30,770 bases of DNA, taken from assembly GCA_964343305.1 (NCBI GenBank), contig CAYFJO010000089.1, positions 1-30,770 on the forward strand, written 5' to 3'. The translations under genes and the position numbers were made by a program. Origin of the DNA: CAYFJO01 sp964343305. Its GTDB lineage: Bacteria > Planctomycetota > Planctomycetia > Pirellulales > Pirellulaceae. Below, one piece after another: positions 16,645 to 24,624 of the stretch (position 1 is its first letter; every line of letters begins with the position of its first letter). The notes below the pieces were generated by a model. It made no database searches. It was not told the DNA's origin and worked only from the letters and a program-made list of their open reading frames with translations.

Positions 16645-17634
16645 TTAAACCGGCGAGTGCATACTTGGCACTCGCATGCCGAGATGGAGTCCCAACTCGT
16701 CCAGCTTTTCGCGGACTTCGTCCAGCGTCGTTTGGCCAAAGTTTCGTACTTCCATCAATTGGTCTTCGGTCTTTTGAACGAGTTCGCGGACCGTGTTGAG
16801 GTTTTCCGATTCCAGGCAGTTCGTCGCACGGACAGAAAGTTTCATTTCCGCGACGCTCATATTCAGCTTGGCTTCCAGAACGGCATCGCCAGAACTGCTG
16901 GCACGGGCCGGCGAATGGACTTGCTGGCCCAATTCGGAATACTGAACGAACGGATTGAGATGTTTGCGCATAATCTTGGCGGCTTCGACCACGGCCAATT
17001 CGGGGTTCACCGAGCCGTTGGTCCACACCTCCAAGGTCAGTTTGTCATAGTTTGTCTTCTGGCCGACGCGCGTTTCTTCGACGTCGTAACGAACGCGAAT
17101 CACTGGACTGTACACCGCGTCAATCGGGATAATTCCGATTTCGTGATCAGACGTGCTGTGTTCCGTGGCAGGAACATATCCCCGGCCATTTTCCACAACC
17201 ATTTCCATCATGAACGGCACGTCCGCGGTCAGCGTGGCCAGGACATGATCCTTGTTGATGATTTCGACGTCCTGATGCGTTTGCACGTCCGCACCCGTGA
17301 TGGGACCGGCCGTGTTCTTTTCGACCGTGATCACGCACATCGAATCGCTGTGGTTCTTGACGACCAACGACTTGACGTTCAAAACGACGTCAGTAATGTC
17401 TTCGAGCACGCCTTCAATCGTGCTGAACTCGTGCTGAGCACCGCGGATCTTGATCTGCGTGACGGCACTGCCTTCCAAGCTGGATAGCAAGATGCGGCGA
17501 ATGCTGTTGCCCAACGTGGTGCCAAAACCACGTTCGAACGGCTCGGCCACAAACTTGCCATAGGTTGACGTTAAGGTCTGGCCATCGCATTGAACCACGC
17601 TGGGCAGTTCCAACCCACGCCATCGAATGTGCAT
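16645..17634 (-). CDS. rpoA: DNA-directed RNA polymerase subunit alpha
   Basis: A 329-residue protein, the usual RpoA length. The N-terminal domain carries GFGTTLGNSIRRILLSSLEG (dimer and beta contact region). The C-terminal domain has LSVRATNCLESENLNTVREL and FGQTTLDEVREKLDELGL, the helix-hairpin-helix that binds UP elements and regulators. The ATG at 17634 is chosen because MHIRWRGLELP follows directly and a GGAG lies about 8 nt upstream. Longer in-frame starts run into the repeat-filled spacer after rpsK. In most bacteria rpsD lies between rpsK and rpoA; here it is missing from that position. Confidence 0.97.
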   Translation of the reverse strand: MHIRWRGLELPSVVQCDGQTLTSTYGKFVAEPFERGFGTTLGNSIRRILLSSLEGSAVTQIKIRGAQHEFSTIEGVLEDITDVVLNVKSLVVKNHSDSMCVITVEKNTAGPITGADVQTHQDVEIINKDHVLATLTADVPFMMEMVVENGRGYVPATEHSTSDHEIGIIPIDAVYSPVIRVRYDVEETRVGQKTNYDKLTLEVWTNGSVNPELAVVEAAKIMRKHLNPFVQYSELGQQVHSPARASSSGDAVLEAKLNMSVAEMKLSVRATNCLESENLNTVRELVQKTEDQLMEVRNFGQTTLDEVREKLDELGLHLGMRVPSMHSPV

Positions 17635-17670
17635 TGCAAATCTCCGTAGAAAAACGAGTGCGGGAAAGAT

Positions 17671-17691
17671 GTAGGACGGGCTGTGCCCGCC
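17671..17691. repeat. GTAG-headed hairpin, GC-rich family
   Basis: GTAGGACGGGCTGTGCCCGCC: GTAG followed by a short GC-rich hairpin, in the rpsK-rpoA spacer. It is of the same design as the other GTAG-headed repeats but has a different stem sequence. Confidence 0.55.
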
Positions 17692-17702
17692 ATGAGATTG
17701 AG

Positions 17703-17731
17703 ACTTCCGAAGTCTTGAAAACTTCGGAAGT
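17703..17731. repeat. Inverted repeat with 11-bp arms in the rpsK-rpoA spacer
   Basis: ACTTCCGAAGT (17703-17713), loop CTTGAAA, ACTTCGGAAGT (17721-17731). The arms are perfect and each is itself nearly palindromic. There is no T-run suited to termination in the operon direction. Confidence 0.65.
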
Positions 17732-17750
17732 TTGAGTTTGTTTCCTGTTT

Positions 17751-18131
17751 CTAGACGCGTCGCTTCTTGCGTGGCCGACAACCGTTGTGCGGGATGGGCG
17801 TGCAATCTTCAATGGATTTGACATTCAAACCCGCGGCCTGCAACGCCGTGATCGCACTTTCGCGACCGCTGCCCGGACCGCGGACTTTGACTTCCACTTC
17901 CTTCATGCCGAACTTCATTGCTTTTTCAGCCGCTTGTTGAGATGCCAATTGGCCGGCAAACGGTGTGCTTTTTCGACTGCCTTTAAAACCGGCCGTGCCG
18001 GCACTCGCCCAACAAAGCGTGTCGCCTTTGTTGTCGGTGATCGTGATCTGTGTGTTGTTGAACGTCGCGTTGATATAGGCGATGCCGTGCGAAACGTTGC
18101 GCCGAACTTTTTTCTTCTTGCTCTTGGCCAT
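17751..18131 (-). CDS. rpsK: 30S ribosomal protein S11
   Basis: A 126-residue protein. YINATFNNTQITITD is the standard S11 motif; GTAGFKGSRKSTPFA and VRGPGSGRESAI then IEDCTPIPHNGCRPRKKRRV complete the match. S11 sits on the small-subunit platform and contacts the mRNA exit region. It lies between rpsM and rpoA, with a repeat in each flanking spacer: a GACGGATTGG family pair on the rpsM side and two palindromes on the rpoA side. Confidence 0.97.
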   Translation of the reverse strand: MAKSKKKKVRRNVSHGIAYINATFNNTQITITDNKGDTLCWASAGTAGFKGSRKSTPFAGQLASQQAAEKAMKFGMKEVEVKVRGPGSGRESAITALQAAGLNVKSIEDCTPIPHNGCRPRKKRRV

Positions 18132-18154
18132 AATTCAATGGTAGGGGTTCATTG

Positions 18155-18225
18155 GTAGGACGGATTGCCAATCCGTCTATCTTTCTTGGATGTCTTCGAA
18201 CGAACGGATTGGCAATCCGTCCTAC
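18155..18225. repeat. Paired GTAG-headed palindromic repeat in the rpsM-rpsK spacer
   Basis: GTAGGACGGATTGCCAATCC (left unit, from 18155) and ACGGATTGGCAATCCGTC followed by CTAC (right unit, to 18225) are inverted hairpins with GTAG and CTAC at the outer ends. The architecture matches the CAGGCTGGCAGCCTG family but the stem is different, which points to a second REP/BIME-like family. Confidence 0.8.
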
Positions 18226-18237
18226 AAATTGAATTCG

Positions 18238-18621
18238 TTAGCGAAGATCCTTGACGCCCTTTTTACCGGCGACGGTTTTCTTGGGACCTTTGCGAGTACG
18301 TGCATTGGTGCGGGTCCGCTGTCCACGAACAGGCAAACCGACGCGATGACGAATACCGCGATAACACTTGATGTCGCGCAGACGAGTGATGGCTTGCTGG
18401 CTTTGACGTCGCAAAGCACCTTCGACCGTGTAATCGCGTTCCAAAATGGTCGCTAAACGACTCACTTCTTCGTCGCCCAAATCCCGCGCTTTTTTCCTTG
18501 GCTCCACGCCTGCCTTGTAGCACAACTCGCGGGCAACCTTGGGACCAACGCCAAATAGATAAGTCAACGAGACTTCCGTTGCTTTATCATTGGGAATATC
18601 AACACCTAACAAACGAGGCAT
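18238..18621 (-). CDS. rpsM: 30S ribosomal protein S13
   Basis: A 127-residue protein starting MPRLLGVDIPNDK. It contains LTYLFGVGPKVARELC (helix-two-turn-helix region), CYRGIRHRVGLPVRGQRTR and the basic tail NARTRKGPKKTVAGKKG, all typical of S13, the head protein contacting tRNA and L5. The ATG at 18621 is preceded by GGAG at about 9 nt; an upstream in-frame TTG would add five residues but overlaps that site. 113 nt separate it from rpmJ, with no clear feature seen there. Confidence 0.97.
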   Translation of the reverse strand: MPRLLGVDIPNDKATEVSLTYLFGVGPKVARELCYKAGVEPRKKARDLGDEEVSRLATILERDYTVEGALRRQSQQAITRLRDIKCYRGIRHRVGLPVRGQRTRTNARTRKGPKKTVAGKKGVKDLR

Positions 18622-18734
18622 GCGACCGTACTCCAACTATGTCTGTAATTTCACCGCTGAAAATCTGTTTTGTAGTTCGGAAAGAGAAGCAACCGAAAAA
18701 CCCATGCCGCGGCCAAATCGATTGGCCCTAACAT

Positions 18735-18848
18735 CTAGCCTTGTCGTTGCTTATGGCGGGGGTTGGTGCAAATAATGTAAATGCGGCCCTTGCGTCGCAC
18801 CACTTTACAGTTTTCGCAAATACGTTTTACCGAGGCTCGGACCTTCAT
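18735..18848 (-). CDS. rpmJ: 50S ribosomal protein L36
   Basis: A 37-residue protein found by translating the minus strand: it begins MKVRASVKRICENCKVVRR and ends RHKQRQG. The zinc-ribbon ligands Cys11, Cys14, Cys27 and His32 are all present (the zinc-binding 'C+' form). It is first in the operon rpmJ-rpsM-rpsK-rpoA-rplQ and follows a good promoter 42 nt upstream. infA, often next to rpmJ, is not present; the gene upstream is the alpha-2-macroglobulin gene. Confidence 0.95.
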   Translation of the reverse strand: MKVRASVKRICENCKVVRRKGRIYIICTNPRHKQRQG

Positions 18849-18889
18849 CGTTTCTCTCTACAAGATTTTTGCAAAATCGAAAGCGTTTG

Positions 18890-18919
18890 AGTATACGTTG
18901 TTTAGGACGATTGGTACAA
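18890..18919 (-). promoter_or_regulatory. Sigma70-type promoter of the rpmJ-rplQ operon
   Basis: On the minus strand: TTGTAC (-35, 18914-18919), 18-nt spacer, TATACT (-10, 18890-18895). The expected start is near 18883, giving a leader of about 35 nt before the rpmJ ATG at 18848. The region 18849-19026 holds no other feature I can support. Confidence 0.65.
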
Positions 18920-19026
18920 GGGCGGTCGGGTGGCAAATTTGCTCGGACTCGCGGTTGTTAAGATGGCGAACTTGGTCGACAAGATTAGCCCCCACAGGTT
19001 CACACCCCTCTCAAGGACTGATTCGC

Positions 19027-22000
19027 TCAAACCTCGTTTACTTCCAACCGGGCGGGAGCGCTTCGTCCGCGGATGTCCGGGTTGTAGTATTCGTAGGCTT
19101 GCGCTGGTGGGGCAACGACTTTTACAGGCATGGTGGCCTTGAGTCGGTAATCCAATTTCAACTCTTCGCCGGCGGTCAAACCGCGCAGATAGACGATCAC
19201 TTGTCGTGGTGTGACTTCAAACTTGGCAATCTTGCCAGTGTCTCGCAATCTCTCAAGATCATTTGCTTGAATGGCAAAGCCACCTGGAATCGGCAGATCG
19301 AGCATCACCATCGGTGCCGATTTGGACATGTTGTTCTTGACCGTCGCCTGGGCGGAAATCGTTTCGTCGACTTGAAGCTGTTGGCGATCATACGCAATAT
19401 CGATCGAAAGCGGCTCGCGGGACTGCTCACTCGGTGCTTCATCGACGTGATACCGAAGCTGGATCTGATAACCAGTCGCCATCTCCGATTTGTCGGCAAC
19501 AGAGAGGTGATATCGTCCGCCGCTGGTAACCATGTTGGATAGATCGATTTGTTGCATCACGTCGCTTTGCTCGACAGGGATTTCAACTTGCTTGACGACC
19601 TCGCCACCCAACGCGATTTCAACTCGACGCAGCTCGTCAGCACCTAGCGGCTGGTCCGTACCCAATAGGAGCGCTTTCAACGCCAACACAGTGGCTTGTG
19701 TAGAATGCCACGTGCCGCGAGAGTCTTTTTGCTCGACGAGCCAACGGAGCGCACCGCGCACAGACGCTTTACTGCCGCCGGCCTTGATCAAAGCGATGGC
19801 GGCCATCGCCGTAGTCTCGATGTTGCCGCTGAGCCCTGCTCCGTAGAACATCGTTCGCTCGCCGTCCGCTTGCGTCCACGAGACGCGTGCGTCGTCGTCT
19901 GTTTGTTGCATCGCTTCAAGCTGGGTGACAAACGGCTTCAATTCATTGCTGGCCGGATCCATGGACGCGATCGCGTTGATGACCAGCGCCAAAACATAAG
20001 GACTGCGGATTGATTCCGGCCGATGCGAAAGGAGAAAATCGAGTGTCGTGCCAGCGTGCTCGCTCGCGTTGCCATCAGCAAAAACCGCACTGGCAACAAA
20101 CGCCGTCGGACCGAGCCTTCCACTTTCTCGATCGCCTCCGCTCCACGCGCGGAAATGATCTTCCCACGAACCGTCGTTCAACCGTTTGCCGAGCAACCAG
20201 TTTCGCGTGCGGCGAATCAGGTTTGGATCAACGTCATGCACGCGCGACATATCCTGGAACTCCATCAGTCCATACGAGGTGAGCGCGACGTTTGCCGGTG
20301 CTTCACCGTACAACGAAAAACCACCGTCGGTGACTTCAAAGCTGAGCAACCGCTGATATCCGACGTGAATGTATTGGGGAGCCTTTGCTTCCACGGCTGG
20401 CACGGACGACTTGGTTCGTTGCAAATAATCGAGCGCCAGCACATTTGGATAGGTCGTGGACGAAGTCTGTTCGAAACAACCACTTGGCATTTGGAAGATC
20501 GCGTCGAGACCTTCGACCAATTGGCTGAAGCTCGACGGATGCAGCTTCACAATCGCTCGCACACTGCCTTCAATGACATTTTCTGGAACGTCGAGCGTCA
20601 TATCGACCGGCTGGAAGAGTCGTCCGCTTTTGATTTGCTCGACGAGACGACCGTCGGGCACCACTTCAATCTGCCGTCGCACGGCGTCGCTTTCTTCGCC
20701 GGCTCGCGCGGTGACTTGCAAATGATGCTGCCCAACCTTTTCCACCCGCAGTGGAAAGTGGACCGACCGAACTTCACCCGCCGGAACGTCGATCGATTGC
20801 TTGGCCGTGCCTGCATCGAGCAATTGAAACCACTCACCCGCCGCCAAATCGAGTTCAACCGTTTGTGCTTCGTCCAAGTAGTTATAAACCACGACCGGCA
20901 CATGCACTTCGTCGCCGCGCGTCAACACAGGCGGCAAGTTGAAATCGACGAAAAACGGCTGAAACACGTTGATCGCCGTCACGTTGCCGCCAAGCTGCCC
21001 GTCGCCCGAAACCGCACTGGCCGACAATCGCCATGTCGTGATCGAATCGGCCAACGGCAATTCCCACGATGCCTGGCCGGTCTCGTCCGTCACCAAGTGT
21101 GGTTGCCAAAGCAGCGTTTCTGGAAAACGCTGCCGCAGACGAGGTGTTTCAACTTCACTAGCATCCTCCGGACTATCGTCTAACGATGTGTACGCACCGT
21201 TAGGTTCTTCGCTGCTCGTGTCCATGTCGGCCCCGTCCGCGGAACCAAAACTGGCTGCTTCTCGAGCTGCTTGTACTGCGGGGAGCAACAACGAAATGAG
21301 CACCGCCAGGATAAACACAACAACGAAGCAGGACAGAACTGTATACCAAAAGGGTTCATTGGCTCGAATCGACGCATAGACTACACCAAACAGCAACAAT
21401 GCCGTACCGAGAATAATCCAAGCGACGACAATTCTGCCGATTCCTGATTCGCGCTGCCAGCGAATCTTGCTCTCTTTTGTCGGATAACTTCTTAAGGAAA
21501 GTGGCTCAGCTTGCACGGCCGAACCGCTGGTGCGATTCAGCAACTTCGTGTTCAAACCTTGTTCAGCGGCCGCCGTGTTGGACAACAACGCCTGATCGAA
21601 CTCGACGCGATCGTTGCTGGTTGTTGCCTTCATCGGTTGCCAGCTCGGATAGATCGTAAAGACCGGTTTCAACAATTCCTGCTCAAGCAAAAAGAAAGCC
21701 GTTTCCATGTCGGCACCTTGATTGAGCACGGAGAAGACTGCTTCATCCACGGCGGACAGACTGATCGCTCCTGGCACCGGCGTTCCTTGCTGGTCGGTCA
21801 GCTTGAAATTCAACCGAATGGTCTCGCCCGGTCGATGAGTTTCCTTGTCGCCCTCGACCGCGGTTTCAATCTGCAATTGTCCTGCCTGCCGAATAACGAC
21901 CAGCCGCGTCTTGCGAACAACGTGTCCACCGCTGGAAAAACGGAACGCTTCGACGTGTACCGTGCCAAACAATTCCGGCGGCAAATCGATCGCCACCGCG

Positions 22001-24027
22001 GAAGGCTCATCTCGCTGGTTCATGCGAATCGTCTCGGTCAGCATGACCTGGCCGTCTTTGATCAGGTCGACAAACACCGGCTCGACGCCACCGCCCAGCG
22101 CTGTGATCATCATCGTCTCGCCGCCGTCATACACGGCCTTGTCAGTGCGGACGACGAAATCACCCCCGACATTGCCGCACGGAAGATCCACATGCCTACG
22201 GCCGAGCTGGCCTTCCTCGTCGGTCGCTGTGATCGTCAGACCAACAGTTGACTGGTTGGGTGTCAATTCAAGCACCGCCACACCAAATGAGTTGGTCCGC
22301 AGCCTGTCATCACCGCCGTTTACTTGGACGTCTGTTATCGCCGGCCGGCCGTCAACATAGCTCGCGTACAGATAGACCGTGTTCGGCACGCCTCGCACCA
22401 GCGCACCTGACTGTGGGATGACCGCGATTTTGATGGGATAAGCCGCCACCACTCGCGAGACTCTCGTTGTCTGTTCTTGTCCCGCCGCGTCTCGGACGTT
22501 TGCCGTGACAAAAAACCTCGCATCGCCGTCATCCTGCTGGCGGCCCACCAGCCGATCGGGCAACCGGAATTGAATAGCGAATCTGCCCTCGGCGTCCGTC
22601 ACCTCTTCGATCGTTGCGATCTGTTGCTGGCTAAATCCCGCCGCCTGGACATGGATGTTCAACTCCGCGCCCGCAACCGGCTTGCCAAAGAAGTAACGCG
22701 CCACAACACTGCCGGTGACTTGTTCGCCCGGTGCGTAAAACGGCTTGTCGAGCTTGACGTCGACCTTGAATTTCGGCAGCACATATTTTTCGACGGTCAC
22801 GGTCTGATGGCTCACCACGTCGCCCACCTGGCATTCGATTCGATATGAGCCTTCGTTGATCTCACGAGCGAGCACACAGTCCGTTGATGTGATACCGTAC
22901 TCACTCGTTTCTTCCCGCTGGCGGAAGATTACGTTGCCCTTGGGATCGGTGATGGAAAAGACAACTTCCTCGCCTGCCATCGGCTTCAACTGTGGTTTTT
23001 CCAGCGCAAGCGCACGCACATGAATGGTCTGCCCCGGCTGATAAACCGGCTTGTCCGTCGACAGCATGAGCTTCCACGAGCGGCGCAATTGAACTTGTTG
23101 CACGATCGTCTGCGAGGCCGCGCCGAGTTTGGCCGTGACGTGAAGTTCGCATCGAGAATTCTCCCAATCCGGCAACTCGAACTGTGGTCGCGAGATCGTG
23201 TCTCGTCCCGATACAAAACTCGCCAACGTGACCTTGCGCCCACGTTGTTCTTCGACGAGCGTGACATCGACGGGAACATCCGGATAAACATCGTCCGCTT
23301 GATGTTGGAACAACCCGACTCGAATCGATGCTTTCGATCCAGGAATGAACTGACTCTGAGCAGGCATTCGCAAATCAAACGGGCTGCGCAGTTCCACATT
23401 CTGGGCAACCTTTTCGGTACCGCCATTCATTTCGGCCTCGACCGTCAGTTCGTACCAACCAGGCGGCCAATCGGGAATCGCAAACTTTGTCTTATTTGTT
23501 TGGCTGCCACGCGTCTTAAAACTCGACAACGTGACCGTCCGTCGAGAGTTAAGGTCAGACAACACAACTCCAACCTGGACATCGTCCGGAAGGTCTTTTG
23601 TGTGGGTATTGATGACGTCAACATCCAACGAGCCGGTCGTGCCAATGAGAAAACGGCCTTGGCCTTGAACTTGCAAGTCATGCGGTGTCGGTTCCAGTAA
23701 CGCATATCGCAGATGAAAACTGCCAATAATCAAGACTGAAGCGGTCGTCAGAGCCGCAGCGACCCACGACGCGCGCCGCGACCAAACTTGGCGGTTGATC
23801 GCTTTTGAATCGATTGCCTCGACAGTGGATTTGACCAACTGGTCGCTCGCTTCGGCTGCCGCAAGTGTCTGCAAAGCTTCGAACCGCTGACGAGCTTGTT
23901 CGAGCGCGGGGCCGCAACTCTTGCAATCGTCGCAATGCTCGCGCACCGCAACGGCATCGTCCGACGACAGCACATCGTGCAAAAAGTCATCGAGCCACTC
24001 GTCGACATGTTCGTTAGGGTTGATCAT
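19027..24027 (-). CDS. Anti-sigma zinc finger fused to alpha-2-macroglobulin
   Basis: A 1666-residue protein. Residues 31-38 (HCDDCKSC) form H-x3-C-x2-C, the ligand set of zinc-finger anti-sigma domains. One membrane helix (about 88-105) follows. Then come macroglobulin-type beta domains (about 115-770, with LSTDKPVYQPGQTIHVRAL at 322-340). At the bait-region position there are two more hydrophobic helices (about 864-886 and 893-917), the second ending LISLLLPAVQAAREAAS. The A2M domain (FPETLLWQPHLVTDETG from 968), the thioester site GCFEQ (Cys1184, Gln1187), an alpha/alpha-toroid thioester domain and a receptor-binding-like C-terminus complete the protein. Alpha-2-macroglobulins trap proteases through the thioester. 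The operon carries an ECF sigma gene two genes upstream, so this is probably its membrane anti-sigma factor, sensing events outside the cytoplasm (inference). Topology predicts a cytoplasmic finger and exported MG and A2M domains. Confidence 0.9.
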   Translation of the reverse strand: MINPNEHVDEWLDDFLHDVLSSDDAVAVREHCDDCKSCGPALEQARQRFEALQTLAAAEASDQLVKSTVEAIDSKAINRQVWSRRASWVAAALTTASVLIIGSFHLRYALLEPTPHDLQVQGQGRFLIGTTGSLDVDVINTHTKDLPDDVQVGVVLSDLNSRRTVTLSSFKTRGSQTNKTKFAIPDWPPGWYELTVEAEMNGGTEKVAQNVELRSPFDLRMPAQSQFIPGSKASIRVGLFQHQADDVYPDVPVDVTLVEEQRGRKVTLASFVSGRDTISRPQFELPDWENSRCELHVTAKLGAASQTIVQQVQLRRSWKLMLSTDKPVYQPGQTIHVRALALEKPQLKPMAGEEVVFSITDPKGNVIFRQREETSEYGITSTDCVLAREINEGSYRIECQVGDVVSHQTVTVEKYVLPKFKVDVKLDKPFYAPGEQVTGSVVARYFFGKPVAGAELNIHVQAAGFSQQQIATIEEVTDAEGRFAIQFRLPDRLVGRQQDDGDARFFVTANVRDAAGQEQTTRVSRVVAAYPIKIAVIPQSGALVRGVPNTVYLYASYVDGRPAITDVQVNGGDDRLRTNSFGVAVLELTPNQSTVGLTITATDEEGQLGRRHVDLPCGNVGGDFVVRTDKAVYDGGETMMITALGGGVEPVFVDLIKDGQVMLTETIRMNQRDEPSAVAIDLPPELFGTVHVEAFRFSSGGHVVRKTRLVVIRQAGQLQIETAVEGDKETHRPGETIRLNFKLTDQQGTPVPGAISLSAVDEAVFSVLNQGADMETAFFLLEQELLKPVFTIYPSWQPMKATTSNDRVEFDQALLSNTAAAEQGLNTKLLNRTSGSAVQAEPLSLRSYPTKESKIRWQRESGIGRIVVAWIILGTALLLFGVVYASIRANEPFWYTVLSCFVVVFILAVLISLLLPAVQAAREAASFGSADGADMDTSSEEPNGAYTSLDDSPEDASEVETPRLRQRFPETLLWQPHLVTDETGQASWELPLADSITTWRLSASAVSGDGQLGGNVTAINVFQPFFVDFNLPPVLTRGDEVHVPVVVYNYLDEAQTVELDLAAGEWFQLLDAGTAKQSIDVPAGEVRSVHFPLRVEKVGQHHLQVTARAGEESDAVRRQIEVVPDGRLVEQIKSGRLFQPVDMTLDVPENVIEGSVRAIVKLHPSSFSQLVEGLDAIFQMPSGCFEQTSSTTYPNVLALDYLQRTKSSVPAVEAKAPQYIHVGYQRLLSFEVTDGGFSLYGEAPANVALTSYGLMEFQDMSRVHDVDPNLIRRTRNWLLGKRLNDGSWEDHFRAWSGGDRESGRLGPTAFVASAVFADGNASEHAGTTLDFLLSHRPESIRSPYVLALVINAIASMDPASNELKPFVTQLEAMQQTDDDARVSWTQADGERTMFYGAGLSGNIETTAMAAIALIKAGGSKASVRGALRWLVEQKDSRGTWHSTQATVLALKALLLGTDQPLGADELRRVEIALGGEVVKQVEIPVEQSDVMQQIDLSNMVTSGGRYHLSVADKSEMATGYQIQLRYHVDEAPSEQSREPLSIDIAYDRQQLQVDETISAQATVKNNMSKSAPMVMLDLPIPGGFAIQANDLERLRDTGKIAKFEVTPRQVIVYLRGLTAGEELKLDYRLKATMPVKVVAPPAQAYEYYNPDIRGRSAPARLEVNEV
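21250..21297 (-). other. Pilin/DUF1559-like segment inside the alpha-2-macroglobulin
   Basis: Encodes residues 911-926 (ISLLLPAVQAAREAAS). This closely matches the segment after the hydrophobic start of planctomycete DUF1559 (type IV pilin-like) proteins, where it is normally near the N-terminus. Here it lies in the middle of a 1666-residue protein, at the end of a membrane helix. Confidence 0.6.
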
Positions 24028-24082
24028 GGATCTGCTCCACTAACATCCAAATTTGTTTGGCAGTGGCACACAATGGAAAACC

Positions 24083-24622
24083 TCATTTACCGCTGAGAGT
24101 TAATTCTTGGATCTCTGCATCTTTGGGAAAAATCTGTTTCATCACGGGCACCAAGATGCCTCGCGCCCGGTCAAAGTCTTCGTAACCAACCCGCTTGCCA
24201 TCCAATTCAGTTTTGAGTTCTTCGCAGGAGAAACAAAACACGACGTCAATCATGCCGGACTTGCCGGAGAAACGAATGACGATCCCCGGTTCGAATTCGC
24301 AGGCCTTCGCCACATCAAACATGTACGTCTTCGAATTAAACAACACACGCCGAAGCACGCGAGCGTGCCCGGCGTCGACTTTGTGCGGACCGCTGATGAG
24401 CGGGAAACCAGCGATCTTTTTCACATCGTCGCCCGCGCCGTATTCCGGTTTGATGCGATAGGCTTCAACCTTGTCCGCCGTCGTGATCACCTTGACGCCT
24501 TTTTCACCGCCGAGCAGTTTCGCCACGCGACGATCGAGCCTCTTCTCGCTCGCGGCCCCATCGGAAACTGACCACACAAACATCAACAAACCGAACAAGG
24601 GAATACAGAATCGATGTTTCAT
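24083..24622 (-). CDS. Small exported protein of unknown function in the sigma operon
   Basis: A 179-residue protein with a signal peptide (MKHRFCIPLFGLLMFVW, cleavage probably near DGAAS). The mature part is mixed alpha/beta with FCFSCEELKTELDGK, which includes a C-x2-C pair, and ends in KDAEIQELTLSGK. I do not recognise a family. The ATG at 24622 starts only 2 nt after the sigma-factor TAG, so translation is probably coupled. An in-frame extension to 24745 overlaps the sigma gene and lacks a signal peptide at its start. Its position between the sigma factor and the anti-sigma/alpha-2-macroglobulin fusion suggests an extracytoplasmic partner in the same response. Confidence 0.8.
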   Translation of the reverse strand: MKHRFCIPLFGLLMFVWSVSDGAASEKRLDRRVAKLLGGEKGVKVITTADKVEAYRIKPEYGAGDDVKKIAGFPLISGPHKVDAGHARVLRRVLFNSKTYMFDVAKACEFEPGIVIRFSGKSGMIDVVFCFSCEELKTELDGKRVGYEDFDRARGILVPVMKQIFPKDAEIQELTLSGK

Positions 24623-24624
24623 TT

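Noticed and set aside
16633..17487. Open plus-strand frame of 284 codons opposite rpoA
   Set aside because: It is antisense to a certain rpoA, has no recognisable motifs, and its length follows from codon bias of the real gene.
17635..17805. N-terminal extension of rpoA to 386 residues
   Set aside because: The added part reads through palindromic repeats and into rpsK; RpoA proteins start at the conserved segment encoded from 17634.
20023..21183. Open plus-strand frame of 386 codons opposite the alpha-2-macroglobulin
   Set aside because: Antisense to a gene with clear domains throughout; no motif and no ribosome binding site.
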